DNA of 64,000 nucleotides from Marinobacter guineae (GTDB lineage Bacteria > Pseudomonadota > Gammaproteobacteria > Pseudomonadales > Oleiphilaceae), in NCBI RefSeq assembly GCF_002744735.1, contig NZ_KZ319340.1, positions 434,001 to 498,000 of the forward strand, read 5' to 3'. The notes beneath the pieces are model-generated. The model was given only the letters and a program-made list of their open reading frames with translations. It did not search any database and was not told where the DNA came from. Positions 8,384 to 16,770 of the stretch are shown in pieces (within the stretch, counting starts at the first letter, position 1; each line of letters begins with the position of its first letter). A program made the position numbers and the translations under genes.

Positions 8384-9790
8384 TCAGCGTGAAGCCGGCG
8401 TTTTGGGCAGCGTCACCGAAACCTGCAAACCCTGGCCTTCAGGGCCGGTAGCGAGCCGAATGTCTCCGCCCATGCCACGAATCAGGGTGCGTGCGATGGC
8501 CATCCCCAGACCAGCGCCGCCAGTCTCACGACTGCGGGATTGTTCCAGGCGGTAAAAGGGCTGGAAGACCCGGTCGCGTTCCGCTTCAGGGATGCCCGGG
8601 CCCTGATCGGTGATGGTAATGACGGCCTCGTTCTCAGTGGTGTCCAGTTTCACCTCTGCCCGCTGCCCGTAGTTCACCGCATTCTCGATCAGATTGCGCA
8701 GGGCGCGTTTGACGGCTTCCGGCTGGCCCTGAAGGACGCATCGTGGGCTGTCCTCGTAATCTACGGCCAGCCCCATTTCCTGCAGATCACCACACAGGCT
8801 GTCCAACAGGGTGGCCAGATCGTAACGGCGATGCTGTTCGGTGGTGGTGCCACGGATGAAGTCGAGGGTGGCTTCGGCCAGGTGCTGCATCTCCTGCAGG
8901 GTCTCGAGCAGGCGATCCCTGTCCTCGCCTTCAGGCAGCATCTCCACCCGTAGCCGCATCGAGGTAATGGGTGTGCGCAGATCGTGGGCTAGAGCGGCCA
9001 GCAGCCGCCCCCTGTCTTCCTGCGCGCGGCTGACCTGATGTTGCATCTGGTTGAAAGCGCGGGTTACTTCGCGAATATCTTCCGGGCCACGCTCCGGAAT
9101 CTCGACCTTCTCACCACGCCCGAAGGCATGGGCGGCATTACTCAGCTCATTCACGGGCCGCAGTATGTGGCGGATAGCCAGCAGGAGCGTGAGGATCAGC
9201 AGTATGGCAGTAATGCCTACGCTGGTGAGCGTTGCCTTGAGCCAGAGCCAGGAGGGTGCAGGCGGCTGAGCCCGGGCGTTGACCCACTGCCCCGAGGGCA
9301 ATGCCAGGGAAACGCTTAGAATGGGCGGGCACTCGTGTCGTTCCTCGTCTTCATGATCTTCGTCATCGTCGTCGTGTTTCCCGCGTTCGTCATGCCCATC
9401 CTGATCCGATTCGTGCCCCGGCAAACATTCCTGCTCATCGGCTTTCATTGCGGTTCGCACCTGCTCCCGGGTCAGACCCAACTCCATGGCCAGTTGCCCA
9501 GTCATCGCCGGGGACCTGTCGTCGGTGAGACGAGCTGACGGATCAATGGAAAGCTGCAGGGAGGGGCTGGAAAGTGCCCGTAATATGCGCTCCTGCCGCT
9601 CCGGGTCTGTGGTGTCGAGCAGGGTGTAGGCATCGGTAACCCTTTGCAGCACATGTCCAAGGCTTGCGCTGCGCAGGGCGCCCTGGCGCTCACCGGCCAG
9701 AATCGCGATGGTGATGATCTGTGCCACCAGCAGCACCAGCACCAGCAACAGTGCTAGCTGTCCTCCGGAACGCCGGGGCCACAACCTCAT
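8384..9790 (-). CDS. Sensor histidine kinase with acidic, His-rich periplasmic loop
   Basis: A 468-residue membrane sensor kinase. Membrane segments are at about residues 11-32 and 173-195, a HAMP region follows, the phospho-acceptor His is in LAALAHDLRTPITSMR, and the ATPase boxes are NLIENAVNYG, DQGPGIPEAE and GAGLGMAIARTL. The periplasmic domain contains an unusual low-complexity stretch at about residues 117-155 in which roughly half the residues are Asp or Glu, with five His and two flanking Cys. This looks like a metal- or cation-binding sensor. The start at 9790 overlaps the regulator stop as ATGA; an in-frame ATG at 9820 lies inside the regulator gene. Confidence 0.92.
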   Translation of the reverse strand: MRLWPRRSGGQLALLLVLVLLVAQIITIAILAGERQGALRSASLGHVLQRVTDAYTLLDTTDPERQERILRALSSPSLQLSIDPSARLTDDRSPAMTGQLAMELGLTREQVRTAMKADEQECLPGHESDQDGHDERGKHDDDDEDHEDEERHECPPILSVSLALPSGQWVNARAQPPAPSWLWLKATLTSVGITAILLILTLLLAIRHILRPVNELSNAAHAFGRGEKVEIPERGPEDIREVTRAFNQMQHQVSRAQEDRGRLLAALAHDLRTPITSMRLRVEMLPEGEDRDRLLETLQEMQHLAEATLDFIRGTTTEQHRRYDLATLLDSLCGDLQEMGLAVDYEDSPRCVLQGQPEAVKRALRNLIENAVNYGQRAEVKLDTTENEAVITITDQGPGIPEAERDRVFQPFYRLEQSRSRETGGAGLGMAIARTLIRGMGGDIRLATGPEGQGLQVSVTLPKTPASR

Positions 9791-10512
9791 TGCCCTGCCC
9801 CTGCCACGCTGGCAATCCATTGGTAGCCGCCTCCCCAGATGGTCTTGATCAGCCTGGGATTGCGGGGGTCCGGATCGATTTTCCGTCTTAGCCGGCTGAC
9901 ATGGTTGTCGATACTGCGATCGAAGGCATCCGCTTCCCGGCCCAGGGTCAGATCCATGAGCTGATCCCGAGACAGCACCCGACCGGCGTGCTCCAGAAAC
10001 GCCAGCAGCAACTTGTACTCGGCGGTGCTGAGGGACACTTCGACGCCTTCAGGATCGATCAGTTGATGGCGGTCGACGTCCAGGGTCCAGCCCTCGAATG
10101 ACAGGCATTGCCCGGCCATCGGGCTGCGTTGGGGCGGTAGCGCGATTGTGCGGCGCAGAACCGCCTTGATGCGGGCCAGAAGCTCCCGCGGGTTAAAAGG
10201 TTTGGTCAGGTAGTCGTCGGCGCCCATTTCCAGGCCAACGATGCGATCCGTTTCCTCGCTCATGGCGGTCAGCAGAATAACCGGCAACTCGGTGTGTTCA
10301 CGCAGGTAACGGCAGAGAGTCAGGCCATCGTCTCCCGGCATCATGATGTCCAACACAACCAGGTCGACAGAGTGGTCTCTCAGCTGTCGTTTCATGGCAT
10401 CCCCACCATCGGCCAGGTACACACGCAACCCGTGTTCCTGCAGATAACGGCCGACCAGGTCGCGAATGTCTCGGTGGTCGTCGACCACCAGAATCGTGGG
10501 AGAGGTGCTCAC
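9787..10512 (-). CDS. OmpR-family response regulator
   Basis: A 241-residue response regulator. The receiver has the acidic pair VVDDHRD, the phospho-Asp in LVVLDIMMPGDDG, the Thr of LLTAMS and the Lys of YLTKPFNP. The winged-helix domain follows from about residue 140 with FDRSIDNHVSRLRRKI. It is most like the OmpR/RstA group. It is translationally coupled to the kinase downstream and divergent from a PepSY-like periplasmic protein. The shared upstream region contains a direct repeat that may be its binding site. Such a layout (regulator and kinase divergent from a small exported protein) is common for stress-responsive two-component systems. Confidence 0.93.
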   Translation of the reverse strand: MSTSPTILVVDDHRDIRDLVGRYLQEHGLRVYLADGGDAMKRQLRDHSVDLVVLDIMMPGDDGLTLCRYLREHTELPVILLTAMSEETDRIVGLEMGADDYLTKPFNPRELLARIKAVLRRTIALPPQRSPMAGQCLSFEGWTLDVDRHQLIDPEGVEVSLSTAEYKLLLAFLEHAGRVLSRDQLMDLTLGREADAFDRSIDNHVSRLRRKIDPDPRNPRLIKTIWGGGYQWIASVAGAGQ

Positions 10513-10609
10513 TTGTTACTCCGTCTGGATGCTCATTGCCCCGAGTATAGGGGAGTCATCGCGGCAGATGGGCATGAGGTTGTCAAAAATCATCCCAATT
10601 CAGGCTGTT

Positions 10610-10657
10610 GAGACAATTTGCGACAAATTCGACTACCAGCCGAGACAATTCTGCGAC
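10610..10657 (+). promoter_or_regulatory. Direct repeat in divergent promoter region, candidate regulator site
   Basis: Two copies of GAGACAATT(C)TGCGAC lie at 10610-10624 and 10642-10657. Their starts are 32 bases apart, close to three helical turns, in the region between the response regulator (starting at 10512, leftward) and the PepSY-like gene (starting at 10731, rightward). OmpR-family regulators usually bind tandem direct repeats, so this is a candidate operator for the neighbouring regulator. The assignment is inference. Confidence 0.5.
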
Positions 10658-10730
10658 GTTTTCCTGGTGCAATAGCTCGCAACCAGCAATGACATTTCGT
10701 CATGGGTTTTATTCAACAAGGAGTTCTGTC

Positions 10731-11075
10731 ATGAAAAAAACCACCACGATTGCAGCTTTGTCGGCCGCCACTTTGCTAGGCGCAGCGCCGCTTTTGGTGT
10801 CAGCGGACGATGATGACCGGGGAAAAAGCCGTTATGAGCACCGCACTGACAGCAAGCTCATGAACGCCAACCTCAAACAATACAGCACTGACGAAATGCG
10901 CATCATGGCTTATGGCCAGGCGCTACGCCGATTCGGTCCGGGGGTGGAAGTTACTGTGAATGAAACAAAGGACGGTACCTATCTGGTGCAACTACGGGAC
11001 GCTGAACAGAACCTGATCCGGGAGCAGGAGTTCAACAAATACGCCGCACCGGTTCGAGGCTCTCACCAGAACTGA
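10731..11075 (+). CDS. Small periplasmic PepSY-like protein
   Basis: A 114-residue exported protein with a Sec signal peptide (MKKTTTIAALSAATLLGAAP, cleaved near VSA-DDDD). The mature part is acidic at its start (DDDDRGKSRYEHR) and has the strand pattern of PepSY-type domains (VEVTVNETKDGTYLVQLRD). ATG 10731 follows AAGGAG by seven bases; the longer open frame from 10608 runs through the promoter region. It is divergent from a two-component pair whose kinase has an acidic, His-rich periplasmic loop. It precedes a cytochrome b561, so it is likely a target of that system. Exact role unknown. Confidence 0.78.
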   Translation: MKKTTTIAALSAATLLGAAPLLVSADDDDRGKSRYEHRTDSKLMNANLKQYSTDEMRIMAYGQALRRFGPGVEVTVNETKDGTYLVQLRDAEQNLIREQEFNKYAAPVRGSHQN

Positions 11076-11138
11076 TATCCCCAAATCGGCGCGAGAGCCC
11101 TGGAGGGGCGCTCGCCAACATCCCTAAGGAGATTGACG

Positions 11139-11663
11139 ATGACATTGATGGACGCTGAAAGCCGCTACGGGGCCGTTTCCCGGGGTGTGCACTGGATTAT
11201 GGCAATCCTGCTGCTGGCAATGCTCGGCAGCGAGGTGTGGTTCGAGGCTCTGGAAGATACCCTCTCGGAGGCCTCTTTGATGGCCTGGCACCAGAGTGTG
11301 GGGCTGGCACTGTTCGCACTGGTGGTGTTTCGTGGCTTGTGGCGATGGCTGAACCGGTCGCGCCTTAAACTGCCTGCGCACTGGGCGACCATGGCAAAGC
11401 TGGGGCATTTCGCCCTGTACGCGCTGATGATTCTGATGCCTTTGTCAGGACTGGCGACGGCACTTGGGGAAGGAGATACTGTCACTTTCTTCGGGTGGAC
11501 AGTTTTTGCCTCCGGCCCGGAAATGGAATGGCTGGAAGACAGCGGCGAAGACGTCCATGAGGTCCTGGCAAACGTGCTGTGGCTTATGATCGGCTTGCAT
11601 GTGGCTGCAGCGCTGGCACACCAGTACCTGCTCGGTGACCGGATCATGAAGCGTATGGCGTGA
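11139..11663 (+). CDS. Cytochrome b561 family protein
   Basis: A 174-residue four-helix membrane cytochrome b. The first helix carries the heme ligand His in YGAVSRGVHWIMAILLLAM. Further His residues appear in LMAWHQSVGLALFALV, KLGHFALYALMILMPLSG and MIGLHVAAALAHQYL, the usual spacing for two heme b groups. ATG 11139 follows AAGGAG. Proteins of this family pass electrons between the quinone pool and periplasmic partners or oxidise superoxide (CybB). It follows the PepSY-like gene by 63 bases and is probably cotranscribed with it. Confidence 0.92.
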   Translation: MTLMDAESRYGAVSRGVHWIMAILLLAMLGSEVWFEALEDTLSEASLMAWHQSVGLALFALVVFRGLWRWLNRSRLKLPAHWATMAKLGHFALYALMILMPLSGLATALGEGDTVTFFGWTVFASGPEMEWLEDSGEDVHEVLANVLWLMIGLHVAAALAHQYLLGDRIMKRMA

Positions 11664-11708
11664 GTGCTCGGGATTCGTCGGTTTAAGGCGTTGTCGGTGT
11701 GGCGGAGT

Positions 11709-11738
11709 TTTGGGGTGTGGCGGCAAAGCCACCCCAAA
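11709..11738. terminator. Hairpin after cytochrome b561 gene
   Basis: A GC-rich inverted repeat (TTTGGGGTG, GGC loop region, GCCACCCCAAA) lies 45 bases after the cytochrome stop. No strong T run follows, so it may stabilise the mRNA end rather than act as a classic terminator. Confidence 0.4.
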
Positions 11739-11772
11739 GCAAACGATGTGATTTTGATAAATTTTTGAGTGT

Positions 11773-11791
11773 TTCGGTGCCAGGCACCGAA
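11773..11791. terminator. Perfect palindrome between convergent genes
   Basis: TTCGGTGC-CAG-GCACCGAA is a perfect 8-base stem with a 3-base loop, five bases past the stop of the small minus-strand gene ending at 11796. Read on the minus strand it is followed by a few A/T-rich bases. It may end that transcript or belong to the widespread GGTGCCAGGCACC repeat class. Confidence 0.4.
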
Positions 11792-11795
11792 CTTA

Positions 11796-11957
11796 TCAGC
11801 GACCTTTCAGGTTAATCTGCTTCGAACCTGCAGAGACGACTTGTCCACTTTTACCCTTGCCTACATACTCAACAGCCCCGCCAGACTTTAAAAAAGCAGC
11901 CGTTTGCTCCTCAATTGTGGCGGTAGTAATTGTAGCTTTTATGAGTTTCTTGCTCAT
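11796..11957 (-). CDS. Small hypothetical protein with FLxxGG motif
   Basis: A 53-residue basic protein starting MSKKLIKATITTATIEEQTAAF. The segment AAFLKSGGAVEYVGKGKSG recalls a short motif found in several small gammaproteobacterial regulators such as SutA (a helix ending in FLxxGG followed by a short strand). That resemblance is weak. I chose ATG 11957, 12 codons inside a longer open frame from 11993. No neighbours suggest a role; it is followed by a palindrome that could end its transcript. Confidence 0.6.
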   Translation of the reverse strand: MSKKLIKATITTATIEEQTAAFLKSGGAVEYVGKGKSGQVVSAGSKQINLKGR

Positions 11958-12159
11958 TGTGTTCTCCCGGTTGAATGTTGGCTTATTCGCCAACTTCTGA
12001 AAGCTATTATGCCTGAAATAGGAAAAAAATGTTGCAGTGAATAATTAAATCAGGTTCTCACTATCACCATTACCTGAATAAATCGTGGAAATGGCCCGGT
12101 CACGAAGGCGGCGCAAGTCCAGCCCAAAAGCCGATTGATAAATGTATGACACACAGCCC

Positions 12160-12369
12160 CTACGCCATTGTTCGATACTGTAAAATGAGCCGTATGATTT
12201 CATGCTCGCTTGTCGCTGATGCCAGAGATTGGTTTAGTGACGCTCTCTGTGGCAAGCGGATATCAAATCTTGACCGCAAAACCTCCGCCACTTGTTTATC
12301 AACAGTGGGATCAAACTCTTGCCTTGCAAAAACGAAAATGCGCTGAAGAATAAAGTCTTTATTTGCCAT
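12160..12369 (-). CDS. Small conserved hypothetical protein
   Basis: A 69-residue protein starting MANKDFILQRIFVFARQEFD. It has an amphipathic helix-rich composition and the segment HEIIRLILQYRTM near the C-terminus. It has no signal peptide or membrane segment. The ribosome binding site is weak. It lies alone between the FLxxGG protein and the MscS channel gene. I do not recognise the family with certainty. The balanced amino acid use supports a real gene rather than a chance frame. Confidence 0.5.
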   Translation of the reverse strand: MANKDFILQRIFVFARQEFDPTVDKQVAEVLRSRFDIRLPQRASLNQSLASATSEHEIIRLILQYRTMA

Positions 12370-12458
12370 GAAAAGCTTGTTTCCCGGTTAACATTACATT
12401 GTTTCTCCCATACTCGAACTAACCCGCACGGTGGAATCGGTGAGATTCCCACGCACTC

Positions 12459-13970
12459 TCAACTGGTATCCCCAGACGACGATGGAGTTAATAGATTTTT
12501 CCCAGGTGTCCAGGATCTGCGAGCCTGCTCCTGGATTTCCCCGGCTTCGCTTTGCAAACCAGCTTCTGCCTTGGTCGCAACTGCTTCAGGTTCTCCGGCC
12601 CGCTCTGCAAGGGCTGGGCCGGCTGGTTCCGCAGTCCCCTCGCGCTCTACCATGCGCACAGGCACTCCTTGAGGGAAGGTGACTTCACGGGCTTCGTCCG
12701 GCAGCGAGATTTCCGAATCCTGGAAGGCCCGTTTAACGAGGCGAATGACGGACGATTTCACTTTCAACCAGCTGTGTTTACCACCATCGAGCCAGAAATA
12801 AACACGCAGGTTTACCGTGGACGGTCCAAGGTTTTCCACTAGCACCAAGGGTTCGGGCTCACTCAAAACGGCCGGATGGTCAGCGAGCACCTTCAAAGCG
12901 ACTTCCTGGGCGAAAGGAATGGAATCCTCGTAGCCGATACCCACTATGAAATCATCGCGGCGATTGGGATTGCTTGTGAAGTTGCGGATCGTGCTTTTGA
13001 AGATCGTCGAATTGGGAACTTGCAGTTGATTGCCGTCCAGTGTCATCAGAACCGTCGTACGAGAGGTCAGCCGCTGAACGTACCCGGTGGCACTCGCCAC
13101 CTCTATCAGATCACCCTCGCGAAACGGTTGCTGCAAACTCAGAAAGAGACTGGCGAGAAAATTCTCGGTGATGTCGCGAAAGGCGATGCCCAGCACCAAA
13201 CCAATCAGACCTGTGCCGCCCACCAACGTGAGCGCGAGTTGCGTAAGTCCTGCGAGACGCAGCACAAGGTAAAAGCCAACGAGCATTACAAAGATGCCGC
13301 CGGCACGGGCCGATACTTCACGCAACAGCTGGCTGCCGGATCCAGCCAGAAGCCTGCGACGCAGTGCGTAGATTGTCAACTTGGCGAGGATCCATGAAAT
13401 AAAGACTACGACCACTGCCACCACGATCAGGGGCAGCAGTTGAACAAATCCGCGCACCAGATCATTCAGTTCCTGATAGGCTGGATCGAAATTCCAAACT
13501 TTTGTGGGGGCCACCTCAATTTGATTGACGACGGCAACCACGCCTTCCGTATTCTTCGCCAAATCTCCAGCCCACTGCCTGGATTCATCGTTTTCCGTCG
13601 TTCCGTTGAGTCTAACGATCCCTTTCTGGACAGTGACCTTGGGCTCACCGAACCAGCTAGTCGTTTGTAGAATCTCTGTGAGTCGCTGCCTGATCTCGTC
13701 ATCCGTGGCGACAGGGTTGATTTCGACCCTGTCCGGAGCATCGGTATTGCCGTCAGGCGCTTTCGTCGACACCGGCGTATTCTGGCTGCTGTCCAACTGC
13801 TGCTGGGCGGCAGCAGAGGTGGATAAAAGGACGGCACAACACAGGAACGTGGCGCAAATGAGTCGGGCAGATTGAGACCAGGCACCGGTCCGTGAGCGCT
13901 TTCCTGGAGATTCGCTAAGCGATCTATCCTCTCCGCTGTCTCGGGTCATTCGACAAGAAGTGTCGTCCAT
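12459..13970 (-). CDS. MscS-type mechanosensitive channel with BON domain
   Basis: An inner-membrane channel of about 503 residues. In order: a signal peptide (LICATFLCCAVLLSTSAAA), a periplasmic BON domain (about 85-150: VTVQKGIVRLNGTTEND, NTEGVVAVVNQIEV), three membrane helices, the third being the pore helix followed by LVLGIAFRDITENFLASLFL as in MscS, and the beta domain (QQPFREGDLIEV, QVPNSTIFKSTIRNFT). A Glu/Ala-rich tail of about 60 residues ends the protein. The open frame extends upstream to 14102, but ATG 13970 (or 13949) gives a sensible signal peptide. It opens under membrane tension to release solutes. The BON domain may bind phospholipid or peptidoglycan. Confidence 0.88.
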   Translation of the reverse strand: MDDTSCRMTRDSGEDRSLSESPGKRSRTGAWSQSARLICATFLCCAVLLSTSAAAQQQLDSSQNTPVSTKAPDGNTDAPDRVEINPVATDDEIRQRLTEILQTTSWFGEPKVTVQKGIVRLNGTTENDESRQWAGDLAKNTEGVVAVVNQIEVAPTKVWNFDPAYQELNDLVRGFVQLLPLIVVAVVVVFISWILAKLTIYALRRRLLAGSGSQLLREVSARAGGIFVMLVGFYLVLRLAGLTQLALTLVGGTGLIGLVLGIAFRDITENFLASLFLSLQQPFREGDLIEVASATGYVQRLTSRTTVLMTLDGNQLQVPNSTIFKSTIRNFTSNPNRRDDFIVGIGYEDSIPFAQEVALKVLADHPAVLSEPEPLVLVENLGPSTVNLRVYFWLDGGKHSWLKVKSSVIRLVKRAFQDSEISLPDEAREVTFPQGVPVRMVEREGTAEPAGPALAERAGEPEAVATKAEAGLQSEAGEIQEQARRSWTPGKNLLTPSSSGDTS

Positions 13971-14132
13971 TATCACTTGCCCATCGGTCGAGTGGTTGAT
14001 GGCGAAACTGAGGTTATCCGACATCTTCGGCTCTGCACACACAAGAATTCGCCCATTAAGTAGTAGACCATTTGGATACCACCAGAAAACCTCTTTGAAC
14101 AACTAAACCAGTATAGGTGATCGCTGTGGAGA

Positions 14133-14899
14133 CTAGCCGGGCACAAAAACCGGGAAGCCATCCAGCTCGGTAGAAAGCAGGCGTTGGCCAACAACTTCTC
14201 AAGAGCTGTTGTAATCAGCATATCCCGTGCCGGGCCCCAACAGGCCTGGCCGTCTGGAAACATCAACAGGATCTGATCACACCAACGGGCTGCCAGATTC
14301 AGGTCATGCAGGCACATGAATACCGCCCGGCCGGATGCGGCCTGGTTACGCAGCAGCTTCATCACCGAGGTCTGGTGCTGCAGGTCCAGATGGTTGGTCG
14401 GCTCGTCCAGCAGCCAGATTCCCGGCGCCTGGGTCATCAGCGTGGCAATGGCCACCCGCTGCCGCTCGCCCCCGGAAAGCGTGTTGACCAGTCGGTCCCT
14501 CAGATGAATCACATCAAGCGTTTCCAGCGCCTGCTCTGCAATCGCCAGGTCTTTGCCACTTTCCATCTGCCAGGGTGACAACCAGGGGTGGCGACCAATC
14601 AGGGCCGTTTCCAGTGCCGTGGCCGGGAAACCGTCCTGCCGGTCCTGGAACACCAACCCCATCTGTTGCGAGACAGGTTTACGGCGGAGTTCCATTAGCG
14701 GGTTGCCGTCCAGCAGGAGCCTTCCACTACGGGGCTCCCGGAGACCCGCCAGCGTGTGTAGCAGTGTGGTTTTCCCCACACCGTTGGGGCCTAGAACGCC
14801 CCAGACCTGGCCCGGCTGCAGGGACAGGTTCAGGGGCACACCCGGGGTGCGTCCGGGAATGTCGATAATCAGCTCTTCGGTGGTCAGTGTTGTCATCAT
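14133..14899 (-). pseudogene. btuD: Cobalamin ABC transporter ATPase BtuD, frameshifted near the 3' end
   Basis: ATP-binding subunit of the vitamin B12 importer. The Walker A (GPNGVGKTTLLH), Q-loop (LVFQDRQDGF), signature (NTLSGGERQRVAIA), Walker B (GIWLLDEPTNHLD) and switch His (CLHDLN) are all present. After ALEKLL the frame that stays open runs on to 13973 with a sequence unlike any ATPase and into the MscS gene. One extra base near 14188 restores LLSTELDGFPVFVPG and a stop at 14133, the normal FecE/BtuD ending. This gives a 255-residue protein. Either a sequencing error or a real frameshift explains this. All catalytic motifs lie before it, so activity may survive. The start overlaps btuC as ATGA. 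Confidence 0.85.
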
Positions 14900-15870
14900 C
14901 GACTCCGGTAGAGCAGGTACAGAAAGGTCGGAACACCGATCAGCGCGGTGATCACACCCACCGGTAACTGTTCCGGCGCGATCACCACCCGGGCCAGCGT
15001 GTCCGCCAGAACCAGCAGGGTACCGCCGGCCAGGGCACAGGACGGCAGGATCAATCGCTGATCATTGCCCAACACCAGCCGGAGCATATGAGGCACCACC
15101 AGGCCGACAAAGCCAACCGCTCCGGCCATGGTAACGGCGGTCGCCGTGAGCAGGCTGGCCATCAGATAGATAAACCACTCCAGAGGCCGGACCGACACAC
15201 CCAGGGCCGCGGCCTGCAACGAGCCACGGGCGAGAACATTCAGTGCCCGCCCCAGTGGAAACACCAGCAGGCAGACCAGAATCAGAATAATCAGGCCCGG
15301 CCAGGGCGTGGTCGCGTGGGAAAGATCCCCCATCAGCCAGTACAGCATGCCAGGCAACCGGCTTGCCGGTGTCATGGACAGAATCAGGGTGATGACGGCG
15401 CCCCAGCCGGCGGCCACCACCACACCCGTGAGCAGAAGACGGGAGGGGGTCCAGCTCCCGCTGCCGTGGGCGAGACCAAAGACCAGCAGGGTCGCCAGCA
15501 TGGCGCCGGCAAAGGCCGAACCGGACACCAGAAAACCGGCAAGTCCGGCCAGCATGGCCAGCAAGGCACCGACCGCGGCACCCCCGGATAGCCCCAGCAC
15601 ATAGGGGTCTGCAAGCGGATTGCGCAGCAGCACCTGCATCAGCGCGCCGGCCACCGCCAGCAAACCGCCGGTGGCGAATGCGCTCAGGGTTCGGGGCAGC
15701 CTCAATTCGAGAATCAGGGTTTGCTGCAGCTCACTTCCGCTGCCCGCCAGCACCCTCAAGGTGTCCTCAATACCGGTGGCGCTGCTGCCAATGCTGACCG
15801 ACAGCAAGCCCGCCACCAGGCTCGCCAGCACCAGGACCAGAATGGGTTTCAGGGGGTTAGAGATTGGCAC
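14896..15870 (-). CDS. btuC: Cobalamin ABC transporter permease BtuC
   Basis: A 324-residue permease of the FecCD/BtuC family with about ten membrane helices. Typical segments are LRLPRTLSAFATGGLLAVAGALMQ, NPLADPYVLGLSGGAAVGA and the coupling-helix region VGFVGLVVPHMLRLVLGNDQR. The best start is GTG 15870, with GGAG about nine bases upstream, overlapping the end of btuF by 14 bases. A longer frame to 15915 lies inside btuF. It sits in a btuB-btuF-btuC-btuD order under a cobalamin riboswitch, so the substrate is most likely vitamin B12 rather than siderophore. Confidence 0.92.
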   Translation of the reverse strand: MPISNPLKPILVLVLASLVAGLLSVSIGSSATGIEDTLRVLAGSGSELQQTLILELRLPRTLSAFATGGLLAVAGALMQVLLRNPLADPYVLGLSGGAAVGALLAMLAGLAGFLVSGSAFAGAMLATLLVFGLAHGSGSWTPSRLLLTGVVVAAGWGAVITLILSMTPASRLPGMLYWLMGDLSHATTPWPGLIILILVCLLVFPLGRALNVLARGSLQAAALGVSVRPLEWFIYLMASLLTATAVTMAGAVGFVGLVVPHMLRLVLGNDQRLILPSCALAGGTLLVLADTLARVVIAPEQLPVGVITALIGVPTFLYLLYRSR

Positions 15871-16741
15871 GGGCCTGCTCCAGGGTCTGGCACAGGTGTC
15901 TGGCACCTTCAACAATGCGCAGCGTGGGACGCGCCAGCAGATCAGGCGGCTCCAGAAACAGGTTACCGGCGGTAACTGCCGTCAGGCCGGGGAATTGCCG
16001 CCAATCCTCAAGCCACCGGATATTCCCGTCCTGCCCGGCCGTCACAATGACATCCGGATTGGCTGCCAGCACCGCTTCCCGGCTGATTCGCGGAACCAGT
16101 CTCGGCAAATGCCCGAAAACATTGACGCCGCCGCACAGCTCGATCGCCTTGCTGATCAGCTCCTCCCGGTTCACCGTCATCAGCGGTTGACCCCAGATCT
16201 GATAAAACACCCGGACCGCCTGCGCACTGGCATACGCGGACTCCAGACTGGTAATTTCCTCACGAAACGATTCCGCCCGTGCTTTCCCCTCGGCGGGCTG
16301 ACCGGTTAACAGTGCAAGATCCTCAACCGCCCGGGCAATATCCTCGAAGGTGCGCGGGGCCAGCCAGAATACCGGGATGCCAAGGTCCGCGATCCGCTCC
16401 AGCTGGCTACGGGAGTTGCCATCAATCCAGGCCACCACCAGTTCTGGTGCCAGCGAGACGATCGCCTCCAGATCCAGCCGGTTGCTGTCGCCCACCTGAG
16501 GCAACGCCGCAGCCTCGGCCGGGAAATCACTCCAGGCACTGACGGCAACCACGCTGTCTCCGGCGCCGGCGGAGAAGAGCAGTTCGGTGGCGCCGGGGGA
16601 GAGGGAGACGATTCGCGTGGCCGGTGCCGCCAGGCAGATTTCACGATCCAGGGCGTCCCTCACACAGGTCGGCTGGGCCGATGCCGATACCGGCGTTAGT
16701 GCCCAAAGCGCTAGCAACAGAACAAGCCCGTATTGGATCAT
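15857..16741 (-). CDS. btuF: Cobalamin-binding periplasmic protein BtuF
   Basis: A 294-residue substrate-binding protein of the BtuF/helical-backbone class III group. A Sec signal peptide (YGLVLLLALWALTPVSASA) precedes RIVSLSPGATELLFSAGAGD, VGDSNRLDLEAIVSLAPELVVAW and DVIVTAGQDG, which are typical of BtuF. It delivers B12 to BtuCD. The gene lies 29 bases after btuB and overlaps btuC. The start at 16741 is the only one that keeps a complete signal peptide. Confidence 0.92.
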   Translation of the reverse strand: MIQYGLVLLLALWALTPVSASAQPTCVRDALDREICLAAPATRIVSLSPGATELLFSAGAGDSVVAVSAWSDFPAEAAALPQVGDSNRLDLEAIVSLAPELVVAWIDGNSRSQLERIADLGIPVFWLAPRTFEDIARAVEDLALLTGQPAEGKARAESFREEITSLESAYASAQAVRVFYQIWGQPLMTVNREELISKAIELCGGVNVFGHLPRLVPRISREAVLAANPDVIVTAGQDGNIRWLEDWRQFPGLTAVTAGNLFLEPPDLLARPTLRIVEGARHLCQTLEQARANL

Positions 16742-16770
16742 GGGATTACATCACCGGCCAGTGAGTGGAA

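Noticed and set aside
12370-12458. Possible tRNA-like hairpins before the MscS stop
   Set aside because: Short inverted repeats but no acceptor stem, anticodon or T-loop arrangement.
13973-14132. C-terminal extension of btuD as genuine coding sequence
   Set aside because: The added residues match no ABC ATPase and one base change restores the family ending at 14133.
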